This document shows positions 17,728-24,831 of a stretch of DNA of 61,059 bases, piece by piece. Source of the stretch: Lichenibacterium ramalinae (lineage in GTDB: Bacteria > Pseudomonadota > Alphaproteobacteria > Rhizobiales > Beijerinckiaceae); assembly GCF_004137085.1 (NCBI RefSeq), contig NZ_QYBC01000027.1, positions 1 through 61,059 of the forward strand, read 5' to 3'. How positions within the stretch are numbered: the first letter of the stretch is position 1; each line of letters starts with the position of its first letter. Both the position numbers and the translations under genes were made by a program. The notes beneath the pieces were generated by a model. The model worked only from the letters and a program-made list of their open reading frames with translations. It made no database searches and was not told where the DNA came from.

Positions 17728-18846
17728 TCACATGCTCTTCTTGATCTTCGCCGTGACGGGTTGGTGGTAGACCTGGCTCCAGGCCTCGGCGAGGTTGGCC
17801 TTGGTGACCGGCAGGGCGGGAAGCGCCACGTAGGCCGGCGCCGCCTTGCCCAGCAGCCCGTAGCCGGCCAGCATCGCCTCCGTGACGCCCTGGTCGTAGG
17901 GGCGCTGGGCCGACAGGCCCTTGATGACCCCGTCCGACGCCATGGTGATGGCGACGTTCTCACCGAGGTCGCAGTTGGTGACGATCAGGTCGTCGCGGCC
18001 GTTGGTCGAGGCCGCCGCGACCACGCCCTCGGCCGGCACGTCCCACACCGCCCAGATGCCCTTGATGGAGCGGTGGCTCACCAGCATGGCGCCGGCCGCC
18101 TTCTCGGCGTCGCCCGCGAAGTCGGGGCCTCCGATGCCCTGCTCCGCCACCACGTGGATGTCGGGGAAGGATTCGGCGAGGGTCTTCTTCACGGCGTCGT
18201 AGCGCTGCTTCGTCACGAAGAAGTCGGCCGCGTGATAGATGAGGCCGACGTCGCCCTTGCCGCCCATCGCCTGGCCGAGCAGCAGCGCGGAAGCGACGCC
18301 GTTGCCGTAATTGTCGGCCGACACGACGCTGACGTAGTCCACCCCCGCCTTCATGCCCTTCGGCACGTTGTCCATGAAGACGAGCTTCACGCCGGCCGCG
18401 GCGGCCGCCTTGTACTCGTTGGCGGTGGCGGTGGGGTCGCTCGGGATCGACACGATGATGTCGGGCTTCTGCGCCAGCACGGTCTCGATGTCGCTGACCT
18501 GCTTGTCGGGCTTGAAGCCCGCGTCGGTGACGGCGATCACGTCGATCCCCATCTTGGCGAACTCGGCCTTGAGGCCCTGGATCTGTGCCTGCGACCAGTC
18601 GTTGCCGGCGTAGTGCATCACGATGGCGGCCCTGGCGTGCTTGCCCTTGATGGCGGCGAGTTCGCCGTCGGTCAGCGAGACCGAGGAGGCCGGCTCCGGC
18701 TTCTCGCCGTTGGGCCCGAGGCTCATCACGTGGTCGCCGACGGCCGTGAGGGCCGCGGCCGCGTCGGCGGCGCGGGCTGCGCCGGAAGCCGACAGGGCGA
18801 GCGCGAGCCCGAGCGCAGTGGTGGCGAGAAGCCGGTGGTGGCGCAT
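17728..18846 (-). CDS. Periplasmic sugar-binding protein
   Basis: 372 residues. A signal peptide (MRHHRLLATTALGLALALS...ARAAD) is cleaved near residue 27. A type I periplasmic-binding fold follows, with VSIPSDPTATANEYKAAAAA and a CDLGENVAITMASDG segment near the hinge. ATG 18846 has GGGAGACGACGC in front. It delivers the substrate to the adjacent ATPase/permease; the GMC and isomerase neighbours suggest a glycoside or cyclitol ligand, but this is inference. Confidence 0.9.
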   Translation of the reverse strand: MRHHRLLATTALGLALALSASGAARAADAAAALTAVGDHVMSLGPNGEKPEPASSVSLTDGELAAIKGKHARAAIVMHYAGNDWSQAQIQGLKAEFAKMGIDVIAVTDAGFKPDKQVSDIETVLAQKPDIIVSIPSDPTATANEYKAAAAAGVKLVFMDNVPKGMKAGVDYVSVVSADNYGNGVASALLLGQAMGGKGDVGLIYHAADFFVTKQRYDAVKKTLAESFPDIHVVAEQGIGGPDFAGDAEKAAGAMLVSHRSIKGIWAVWDVPAEGVVAAASTNGRDDLIVTNCDLGENVAITMASDGVIKGLSAQRPYDQGVTEAMLAGYGLLGKAAPAYVALPALPVTKANLAEAWSQVYHQPVTAKIKKSM

Positions 18847-18881
18847 GCGTCGTCTCCCTTTATGGTTCTGGTTCGGCGGCT

Positions 18882-19715
18882 TCAGAGCGCCGCCATCTCG
18901 CCGTCCACGAAGGCCCGGCTCTGCCGTGCGCCCTCGGCCGGATCGGGCCAGGCGTCGAGTTCGTTGCAGATCCAGCCGGCGTAGCCGATCTCGCCGAGCG
19001 CCCGGATCACCGCGGCATTGTCGCAATCCCCGGTCCCGACCGGCGTGAAGGCGAAGGGCTGGCGCCGCCACCCCTTGAGGTGGACGTAGGAGATGCGATC
19101 GGCGTGCTCGCGCACCAGGGCGGCGGGATCGCCGCCCGCGGCGGCGAGATGCGCCGTGTCGGGGCAGAAGCCGATGCCGGTGCGGGCGAAGATCCGGCGC
19201 GCCTCCTCGGGCGTCTCGACGATCGTCGACAGGTGCGGGTGGTAATGGGCGGCGAGGCCCCGCGCCCGGGCGATCTCGACCACGCGGTCGAGCCCGGCAG
19301 CCAGCGCGTCGTAGTCGGCGTCGCGGGTGCCGTCGAACCGCCGGGCGCCACCGCCCACCACCAGATGCTCGGCGCCCAGCGCCCGCGCGGCGTCGGCGGC
19401 CCGCGCGATGCGATGCAGCTCTTCGGGCAGCACGTCGGGGAAGATGAAATTGGCGCCGCTGTAGACGGCGACGAGCGACAGGCCGGTGTCCGTCAGGGTC
19501 CGGCGAAGAGCGGAAAAGCCGTCGGCTTCGCCGTCGAGCACATTGCCGTCGAAGAGCTCGATCCCCTCGTAGCCGGCGTCGGCGATGTCGCGCGCCGCGG
19601 CAGCCATGTCGCCGAACGTCCGGTAGCCCAGGCGGGAAATCGACGTCACCCCGACGGCGTCGCCTCCGAGCGGCCCCCAGCAATTGGCGTGGTAGGCGAG
19701 CCTCCAACGCGCCAT
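18882..19715 (-). CDS. Sugar phosphate isomerase/epimerase-like TIM-barrel protein (IolE-like)
   Basis: 277 residues of the xylose-isomerase-like barrel superfamily. Putative metal-site pieces are YEGIELFDGN, the AAHYHPH histidines, FCPDTAHLA, YVHLKGW and the terminal glutamate in WICNELD. The start ATG 19715 follows GGGGGAGAAGACGCC and gives a full-length barrel. It is the first gene of the LacI-controlled operon. A role like 2-keto-myo-inositol dehydratase or a 3-keto-sugar enzyme is plausible; the substrate is unknown. Confidence 0.85.
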   Translation of the reverse strand: MARWRLAYHANCWGPLGGDAVGVTSISRLGYRTFGDMAAAARDIADAGYEGIELFDGNVLDGEADGFSALRRTLTDTGLSLVAVYSGANFIFPDVLPEELHRIARAADAARALGAEHLVVGGGARRFDGTRDADYDALAAGLDRVVEIARARGLAAHYHPHLSTIVETPEEARRIFARTGIGFCPDTAHLAAAGGDPAALVREHADRISYVHLKGWRRQPFAFTPVGTGDCDNAAVIRALGEIGYAGWICNELDAWPDPAEGARQSRAFVDGEMAAL

Positions 19716-19785
19716 GGCGTCTTCTCCCCCGATGCCGCATCCGTCGCGGTGTTTCGCCCGGACTTGGGTCCGGTTGTCGCGATCC

Positions 19786-19814
19786 CTTATGAAACCGGTT
19801 TCATAAGCCGTCAA
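19786..19814 (-). promoter_or_regulatory. Promoter with embedded LacI-type operator
   Basis: On the minus strand TTGACG (19814-19809) and CATAAG (19791-19786) are spaced by exactly 17 nt, a good sigma70-like pair for the operon starting at 19715. The spacer and -10 are covered by a perfect 22-nt palindrome at 19786-19807 (arms CTTATGAAACC and its complement) whose centre is AACCGGTT, typical of LacI-family sites. A repressor bound here would block RNA polymerase directly. Confidence 0.75.
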
Positions 19815-19822
19815 CAGCTGAA

Positions 19823-19836
19823 TGGTAACGGTTTCA
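19823..19836. promoter_or_regulatory. Second, imperfect LacI-type operator
   Basis: TGGTAACGGTTTCA shares its right half (CGGTTTCA) and general spacing with the main operator core TGAAACCGGTTTCA at 19790-19803. It lies nearer the lacI-family gene start (19896), so it may serve autoregulation or cooperative binding. Confidence 0.45.
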
Positions 19837-19895
19837 TTTTCGGTCGTCCTGCGCTCGTAAGCGCAGTAGCTTGGCGGTGCGGCAGGAGGCATGGG

Positions 19896-20942
19896 ATGCG
19901 GGGCAAGGTCGGTCCGGCCACGATGCGCGAGGTGGCAGAGCGCGCCGGCGTGGCGCTCACCACGGTGAGCCGGGCTTTCTCGAACCCCGACAAGCTGTCG
20001 CCCGACACGCTGCGGCGCATCGCCGACGCCAGCGCCGAACTCCAGTACACGGTGAACCTCAGCGCCCGGTCCCTGCGCAAAAGGTCGTCCGGCATGCTGC
20101 TCGTGCTGCTGCCCGACATCGGCAACCCGTTCTTCTCGCTCGTGCTGAAAGGCATCGAGGAAGGCGCACGGGAGGGCGGTCGCGTGCTGCTGATCGGCGA
20201 CACCGGTTCGGACGCGACGTTAGCCGACGCCTATGCCGGGCAGCTCGACGCCGGCACGGTCGACGGCATGATCCTGATCGACGGCCGGGTGCCGTTCCCG
20301 CACGGCTCGCCCGCGCGGGCGCGGCTCATGCGGGCGCCGGTGGTGGCGTTGAGCGAGCACGTCGACGATCCCTCGATCCCCTTCGTCGGCATCGACAACC
20401 GGGCGGCGGGGCGCGACGTCGCCCATCTTCTGGCCGACCTCGGCCATCGCCGGCTCGGCCATATCGCCGGCCCGGCGGCGAACGGCCTGACGACGCTGCG
20501 GGAGCAGGGCTTCGCCGAAGGCGCGCGCGAGCGCGGCTGCGACCTGCTGGGCACGGCGACGGGCGACTGGTCGATCGGCTCCGGTCAGGCGGCGGCGGCC
20601 GACATCCTGTCCTGGCCCCATCGTCCGACCGCGATCTTCGCCGCCAACGACGAGATGGCGATCGGCGCTGTCCATGCCCTCGCGGCTGCGGGCGTGTCGG
20701 TGCCGGGCGAGCTGTCGGTGGTGGGCTTCGACGACATCGATTTCGCGGCCGTGGGGTCGCCGGCGCTCACCACCATCCGCCAGCCCCGCTTCGCCATGGG
20801 CCGGGCCGCCGTCGAGGCCGTCACGGCGCGGATCGAGGGCCGGACGACGGCCGAGCCGGCCAGGATCCTGCCGTTCGAGCGCGTCATGCGGGCCAGCACG
20901 GGTCCGCTCGGTTCCGGGCAGACCGCTGCGGGGCGCGGCTGA
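19896..20942 (+). CDS. LacI family transcriptional regulator
   Basis: 348 residues. The N-terminal HTH reads MREVAERAGVALTTVSRAFS (about residues 10-29), followed by the hinge helix YTVNLSARSLRKR. A periplasmic-binding-like effector domain starts at MLLVLLPDIGNPFFS and contains FVGIDNRAAGRDVAHLL and VVGFDDIDFAAVGSPALTTI. ATG 19896 is placed 7 nt after AGGAGG. It is transcribed away from the glycoside operon, with operators in between, so it is most likely that operon's repressor with a sugar-derived inducer. Confidence 0.93.
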   Translation: MRGKVGPATMREVAERAGVALTTVSRAFSNPDKLSPDTLRRIADASAELQYTVNLSARSLRKRSSGMLLVLLPDIGNPFFSLVLKGIEEGAREGGRVLLIGDTGSDATLADAYAGQLDAGTVDGMILIDGRVPFPHGSPARARLMRAPVVALSEHVDDPSIPFVGIDNRAAGRDVAHLLADLGHRRLGHIAGPAANGLTTLREQGFAEGARERGCDLLGTATGDWSIGSGQAAAADILSWPHRPTAIFAANDEMAIGAVHALAAAGVSVPGELSVVGFDDIDFAAVGSPALTTIRQPRFAMGRAAVEAVTARIEGRTTAEPARILPFERVMRASTGPLGSGQTAAGRG

Positions 20943-20985
20943 CATCGCCTCGGCGTTCGGAGCGCCGGGCGACGCGCCGGACGGG

Positions 20986-21735
20986 TCAGTAGGTGGCGCG
21001 TCCGCCGGACACGTCGAAGACCGCGCCGGTGCTGAAGGAACATTCCGCGCTGGCCAGCCAGGCCACCAGGGCCGTCACCTCCGCGATCGCGCCGAACCGG
21101 CCGAGCGGGATCTTGGACAGCATGAAGTCGATGTGGGCCTGGGACATCTGGTCGAAGATGGCGGTGCGCACCGCGGCCGGCGTGACGCAGTTGACCCGGA
21201 TGTCCGATTTGGCCAGCTCCTTGCCGAGCGACTTCGTGAAGCCGATCACCCCGGCTTTCGAGGCGCTGTAGGCCGAGGCCGTGGGGTTGCCCTCCTTGCC
21301 GGCGACGGAGGCGATGTTGACGATGCGCCCGTAGCCGCCGCGCTCCATCACGGGTACGGCGGCCCGGTTGCAGTAGAACAGGCCGTTGAGGTTGACGTCG
21401 ATGACCCGCCGCCAGGCGTCGACCGGATAGTCGCGCACCGGGGTGTTGGGGCCCGTGATGCCGGCGCTGCAGACCAGCACGTCGAGCGTCCCGCCGAGGG
21501 CCGCCACGCTCTCGTCCATGGCCCGGGCGACCTCGCCGGCGTCCGAAATGTCGAGCGCCCGGGTGTGGTGGGCGCCGGCCTTGGCCTTGGCCTCCGCCAG
21601 CACGCCCGCGTCGAGGTCCCACAGCGACACCGTGGCGCCCTCGGCGGCGAGCCGGGCGGCGAGGTCGAGCCCGATGCCGGAGGCGCCTCCCGTCACGATG
21701 GCGGTGCGGTCGCGGAAACGTTCGGGGAACAGCAT
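20986..21735 (-). CDS. SDR family NAD(P)-dependent oxidoreductase
   Basis: 249 residues, a classical short-chain dehydrogenase. It has the nucleotide-binding TGGASGIG (about 14-21), the NVNG-like DVNLNGLFYCN, catalytic Ser in VNIASVAGKEG, YSASK with the Tyr/Lys pair, and a C-terminal GAVFDVSGGRATY. ATG 21735 follows a good GGAGGT site. FabG-like sugar or 3-hydroxyacyl dehydrogenases share this pattern. It converges with lacI and is separated from it by about 43 nt; a role in the same sugar pathway is possible but unproven. Confidence 0.88.
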   Translation of the reverse strand: MLFPERFRDRTAIVTGGASGIGLDLAARLAAEGATVSLWDLDAGVLAEAKAKAGAHHTRALDISDAGEVARAMDESVAALGGTLDVLVCSAGITGPNTPVRDYPVDAWRRVIDVNLNGLFYCNRAAVPVMERGGYGRIVNIASVAGKEGNPTASAYSASKAGVIGFTKSLGKELAKSDIRVNCVTPAAVRTAIFDQMSQAHIDFMLSKIPLGRFGAIAEVTALVAWLASAECSFSTGAVFDVSGGRATY

Positions 21736-21802
21736 GTCGTAACCTCCATCTTGCGCCAGCGCTCGCCATCCTGCCGACGTTCGCCCGGGCCGTCGATCCC
21801 GG

Positions 21803-21843
21803 CCCGCCACATCACCCGCGCCGCGCGCGGGTGATGTGGCGGG
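21803..21843. repeat. Perfect 18-bp inverted repeat
   Basis: Arms 21803-21820 (CCCGCCACATCACCCGCG) and 21826-21843 are exact complements around the loop CCGCG. It lies 68 nt upstream of the SDR start, so it is not a terminator for the SDR gene. It could be a cis-regulatory hairpin, a protein site or a small mobile palindrome. Confidence 0.55.
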
Positions 21844-22009
21844 CAGACGTGTCGGGATCCGCCTTCGGGGCCTGGCCGGGGTGGCGACATCCGCCCGGGC
21901 GGAGCCAGGATGGCATCGCGGCGCGGCCGCCGAGTGCGGCGCCAGGGACGGCGCATCGCATCGACGGCGGTGCGGACGAGCGAACCGAGAGGGAGCCGCA
22001 CGGCTTCGG

Positions 22010-22051
22010 CCGAAGCCCCTTGTCCGAAGCCCCTTGTCCGAAGCCCCTCGG
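22010..22051. repeat. Three tandem 14-nt repeats (CCGAAGCCCCTTGT)
   Basis: Units at 22010-22023 and 22024-22037 are identical; the third (22038-22051) ends CGG instead of TGT. The sequence just before (GGCTTCGGCCGAAGCC) is itself palindromic. It may be slipped-strand expansion or a repeated binding site. Confidence 0.6.
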
Positions 22052-22311
22052 CCGAACCCTGGACTTCGGCGGACCCCGCCATTATCATCTCCCCGTGACG
22101 TCGGATCGGGCGATCCGGGACAGGCCAAGGGTCGGGACGCATCGCCGCCTTCCGCCGTTCCGTCGTCGAAACCCGCATGTCACGCGCCGTCGCCGGACCG
22201 CCTCGCAGGCGCGCACCGTCCGGAACCCGCCGTCGAGGTCATGCTCGCGGGCGGGTCGGGCGCCCCGGCACGGCGCTATGCTTGTCCCGTTTGCCCAGCC
22301 GGTGGAACACG

Positions 22312-22971
22312 ATGGCCGACCTGATCCGTTACGACCTGCTCGTCCAGGACGCCCTGCGCGGGGTCGTGCGTCAGGTCCTGACCGACGTCGCCCGCAACGG
22401 GTTGCAGGGCGAGCACCACTTCTTCATCACCTTCAAGACCGCCACGGCCGGCCTGCGCCTGTCCAACCGCATGCGCGAGCGCTATCCGGACGAGATGACG
22501 GTCATCCTGCAGCACCAGTTCTGGGGGCTGACCGTCACCGAGGCGGGGTTCGAGGTCGGGCTCTCGTTCAACAACATGCCCGAGCGGCTCTTCGTCCCCT
22601 TCGCCGCCATCACCATGTTCCAGGACCCTTCGGTCACCTTCGGGCTGAAGTTCGACGTCAAGGACGGCGACGGCGCGGCGGAGGGTTCCGCCAAGCCGGG
22701 CGCGGAGACGCCCCGGCCCGCCCTGGCCGAGGCTCCGAAGGGGCTGCGCGCGCTCGCCACCGTCGACACCAACCTGCCGGCCCGGATCGGCGACGGCACC
22801 CCCAAGGGCGAGGATCGCAAGGACAGGGCCGCCGACAAACCCAAGGCCGACAAGCCGAAACCCGTGCTCGCCAAGGTCGAGGACGAGGAGGAGGACGACA
22901 AGGGCGGCGGCACCGACAAGGGCGCCGGCACCAAGGTCGTCTCCATCGACGCCTTCCGCAAGAAGCCCTGA
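22312..22971 (+). CDS. sspB: SspB-family ClpXP adaptor (alphaproteobacterial type)
   Basis: 219 residues. The SspB fold region (about 1-125) has LIRYDLLVQDALRGVVR and the conserved HFFITFKT, ERYPDEMTVILQHQFW, and FNNMPERLFVPFAAITMF with FQDPSV. A charged, flexible linker rich in Lys/Asp/Glu follows. The extreme C-terminus KVVSIDAFRKKP is the kind of short tail that docks on ClpX. The adaptor hands ssrA-tagged and other substrates to ClpXP. ATG 22312 is where the family begins; upstream in-frame codons are low-complexity. Confidence 0.92.
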   Translation: MADLIRYDLLVQDALRGVVRQVLTDVARNGLQGEHHFFITFKTATAGLRLSNRMRERYPDEMTVILQHQFWGLTVTEAGFEVGLSFNNMPERLFVPFAAITMFQDPSVTFGLKFDVKDGDGAAEGSAKPGAETPRPALAEAPKGLRALATVDTNLPARIGDGTPKGEDRKDRAADKPKADKPKPVLAKVEDEEEDDKGGGTDKGAGTKVVSIDAFRKKP

Positions 22972-22989
22972 GCCGCCGGGAGGCCGCCC

Positions 22990-23187
22990 GTGGGAGAGGT
23001 CGTCAACCTCCGGCGCGCCCGCAAGGCGCGGGACCGGCTCGTCAGGGCCGAGGAGGCGTCCCGCAATCGCGCGGCCTCCGGCCGCTCCGCGGTCGAGCGG
23101 GCCGGCGCCGCCGAGGAACGGGCGCGCCGCGACGCGGCGCTCGACCGGCACCGCATCGAGGCGCCCGGCGATGGACCGACCGACTGA
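22990..23187 (+). CDS. DUF4169 family small protein
   Basis: 65 residues starting at GTG 22990. The opening GEVVNLRRARKARDRLVRAEEASRNR matches the small, Arg-rich, helical DUF4169 proteins that sit behind sspB in many alphaproteobacteria. The C-terminal part DAALDRHRI is also typical. Its 3' end overlaps the next gene by 17 nt. Function is unknown; the constant pairing with sspB and the RHH gene hints at a shared regulatory role. Confidence 0.8.
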   Translation: MGEVVNLRRARKARDRLVRAEEASRNRAASGRSAVERAGAAEERARRDAALDRHRIEAPGDGPTD

Positions 23188-23476
23188 AGCGGCGGCGACC
23201 GTCGCCAAGCGGTCCCTGAGCATCGCGGGGCACCGCACCAGCGTGTCGCTCGAGGATGATTTCTGGACCGCCCTCGCCGAGATCGCCCGGGCGCGCGGCC
23301 TGTCGCTCGCCGCGCTCGTGTCCGAGATCGACAGGGGGCGAGGCGACGCCAACCTGTCGTCGGCCATCCGGGTCTTCGCGCTGCGCTTCTTTCGCGCGGG
23401 CGGCGCCTCCGGCCCGCGCGCCGGGGCGCCCGAGGGCGGAGAGCCGACCGGGCATCCCCGGCCTGCCGCGTCCTGA
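23171..23476 (+). CDS. Ribbon-helix-helix domain protein (RHH_4 type)
   Basis: 101 residues. The core SLSIAGHRTSVSLEDDFWTA, LAEIARARGLSLAALVSEID and NLSSAIRVFAL matches the RHH_4 family of small DNA-binding proteins common in alphaproteobacteria. The N-terminal strand would contact DNA, and the two helices dimerise. It overlaps the DUF4169 gene, so the sspB-DUF4169-RHH trio is probably one transcript. A tail of about 20 low-complexity residues follows the domain. Confidence 0.85.
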   Translation: MDRPTEAAATVAKRSLSIAGHRTSVSLEDDFWTALAEIARARGLSLAALVSEIDRGRGDANLSSAIRVFALRFFRAGGASGPRAGAPEGGEPTGHPRPAAS

Positions 23477-23601
23477 GCCGGATCGGCCCGACCGAGCCGC
23501 CGACCGCCGGCCCGCATGTCCCGGCTTCCCGCACGGCACGCGGCGTGCAATGCTCGGCGCGAGACGGCCCCGACGGGGCGGGCCACGCGAGGGAAGTCAC
23601 C

Positions 23602-24603
23602 ATGGCGACGGGCAGGTTTGCGGCACTTCTGGCGAGCGCCAGCCTCCTGGTCTCGGGGGCGGCCCTGGCCGCCGACATCAAGCCGGCCCTGATCTACGAC
23701 ATCGGCGGCAAGTTCGACAAAAGCTTCAACGAGGGGGCCTTCGACGGCGCGGAGAAGTTCAAGAAGGAGACCGGGGTCTCGTTCCGCGACTTCGAGATCC
23801 AGAACGACGCCCAGCGCGAGCAGGCCATGCGCAAGTTCGCCAAGGACGGCATGACGCCCATCGTGGCGATCGGCTTCAGCCAGGCCAGCGCCATGGAGAA
23901 GGTGGCGGCCGAGTTCCCCAAGACGCAGTTCGTCATCGTCGACGCCGTGGTCGACAAACCCAACGTCCAGTCGGTGCTGTTCAAGGAGGGCGAGGGCTCG
24001 TTCCTGGTCGGGCTGCTCGCCGCCAAGGCGTCCAAGACCGGCAAGATCGGCTTCGTCGGCGGCATGGACATCCCGCTGATCCACAAGTTCTCCTGCGGCT
24101 ACGTCCAGGGTGCCAAATACGCCGACCCGAAGGTCGAGGTGCTGCAGAACATGACCGGCACGACCGGCGCCGCCTGGACCGACCCGGTGAAGGGCGGCGA
24201 ACTCGCCAAGTCGCAGATGGACCGCGGCGCGGACGTCATCTACCACGCGGCCGGCGCCACCGGCGTGGGCGTGCTGCGGGCCGCAGCGGATGCCGGCAAA
24301 CTGGGCATCGGCGTCGATTCCGACCAGAACGGCCTGTTCCCCGGCCACGTCCTGACCTCCATGCTGAAACACGTCGACGTCGCCGTGGAGGACACGTTCA
24401 AGGCCGCCAAGGCCGGCACCTGGAAGCCCGGCATCCTGGTGCTGGGCCTCAAGGAGGACGGCGTCTCCTACGCCCAGGACCAGTACAACAAGAGCCTGCT
24501 GACCCCCGACATGCTCAAGGCCGCCAAGGCCGCGGCAGACGACATCGAATCGGGCAAGATCAGCGTGCACGACTATATGGCCGACAACGCCTGCCCCAGC
24601 TGA
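23602..24603 (+). CDS. BMP family nucleoside-binding protein of ABC importer
   Basis: 333 residues. A signal peptide (to about residue 23, GAALAAD) is followed by the basic membrane protein/PnrA fold: ALIYDIGGKFDKSFNEGAFDG at the N-terminus, IVAIGFSQASAMEKVA, GFVGGMDIPLIHKF and VDSDQNGLFPGH. PnrA/BmpA proteins bind purine and pyrimidine nucleosides. The genes that follow (ATPase, two permeases, cytidine deaminase, nucleoside phosphorylases) support nucleoside uptake. ATG 23602 is chosen because the signal peptide begins there. Confidence 0.93.
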   Translation: MATGRFAALLASASLLVSGAALAADIKPALIYDIGGKFDKSFNEGAFDGAEKFKKETGVSFRDFEIQNDAQREQAMRKFAKDGMTPIVAIGFSQASAMEKVAAEFPKTQFVIVDAVVDKPNVQSVLFKEGEGSFLVGLLAAKASKTGKIGFVGGMDIPLIHKFSCGYVQGAKYADPKVEVLQNMTGTTGAAWTDPVKGGELAKSQMDRGADVIYHAAGATGVGVLRAAADAGKLGIGVDSDQNGLFPGHVLTSMLKHVDVAVEDTFKAAKAGTWKPGILVLGLKEDGVSYAQDQYNKSLLTPDMLKAAKAAADDIESGKISVHDYMADNACPS

Positions 24604-24615
24604 GCGCCGGTGAAT

Positions 24616-24672
24616 GGATGCCCTTCTGCTCGAAAACCAAGGGAGCTTTTCCGATGTTTTCAGGGGGCATCC
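24616..24672 (+). promoter_or_regulatory. Possible intercistronic stem-loop after the binding-protein gene
   Basis: GGATGCCC (24616-24623) can pair with GGGCATCC (24665-24672) around a 41-nt loop. It lies just behind the binding-protein stop in a 228-nt gap. Such structures often protect the abundant binding-protein mRNA or lower expression of downstream ABC genes. The pairing is visible, the role is inference. A 73-residue open frame in the same gap (24614-24835) has no recognisable features. Confidence 0.3.
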
Positions 24673-24831
24673 GGGCACGCGTTCGATACGGTCTCGGCGT
24701 CTGAACCATCCGAGGCCGATGAGCACGCCGTCCCGCACCCGGACGCCCGAGGCGCGGCCGCGACCCGGTGCCGCCCGAGCGCTTTCGCCGTCGGCGGATC
24801 CGCTTCCGCTCCGCATCGAGGCCCGGCCCGC

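Larger units (their letters stand above)
21736..22311. other. 576-nt divergent intergenic region with hairpin and 14-nt repeats
   Basis: No convincing gene is seen between the SDR and sspB starts. The region holds an 18-bp hairpin (21803-21843) and three 14-nt direct repeats (22010-22051), and must contain the promoters of both divergent genes. Long open frames on both strands here are low-complexity and unsupported. Confidence 0.5.
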
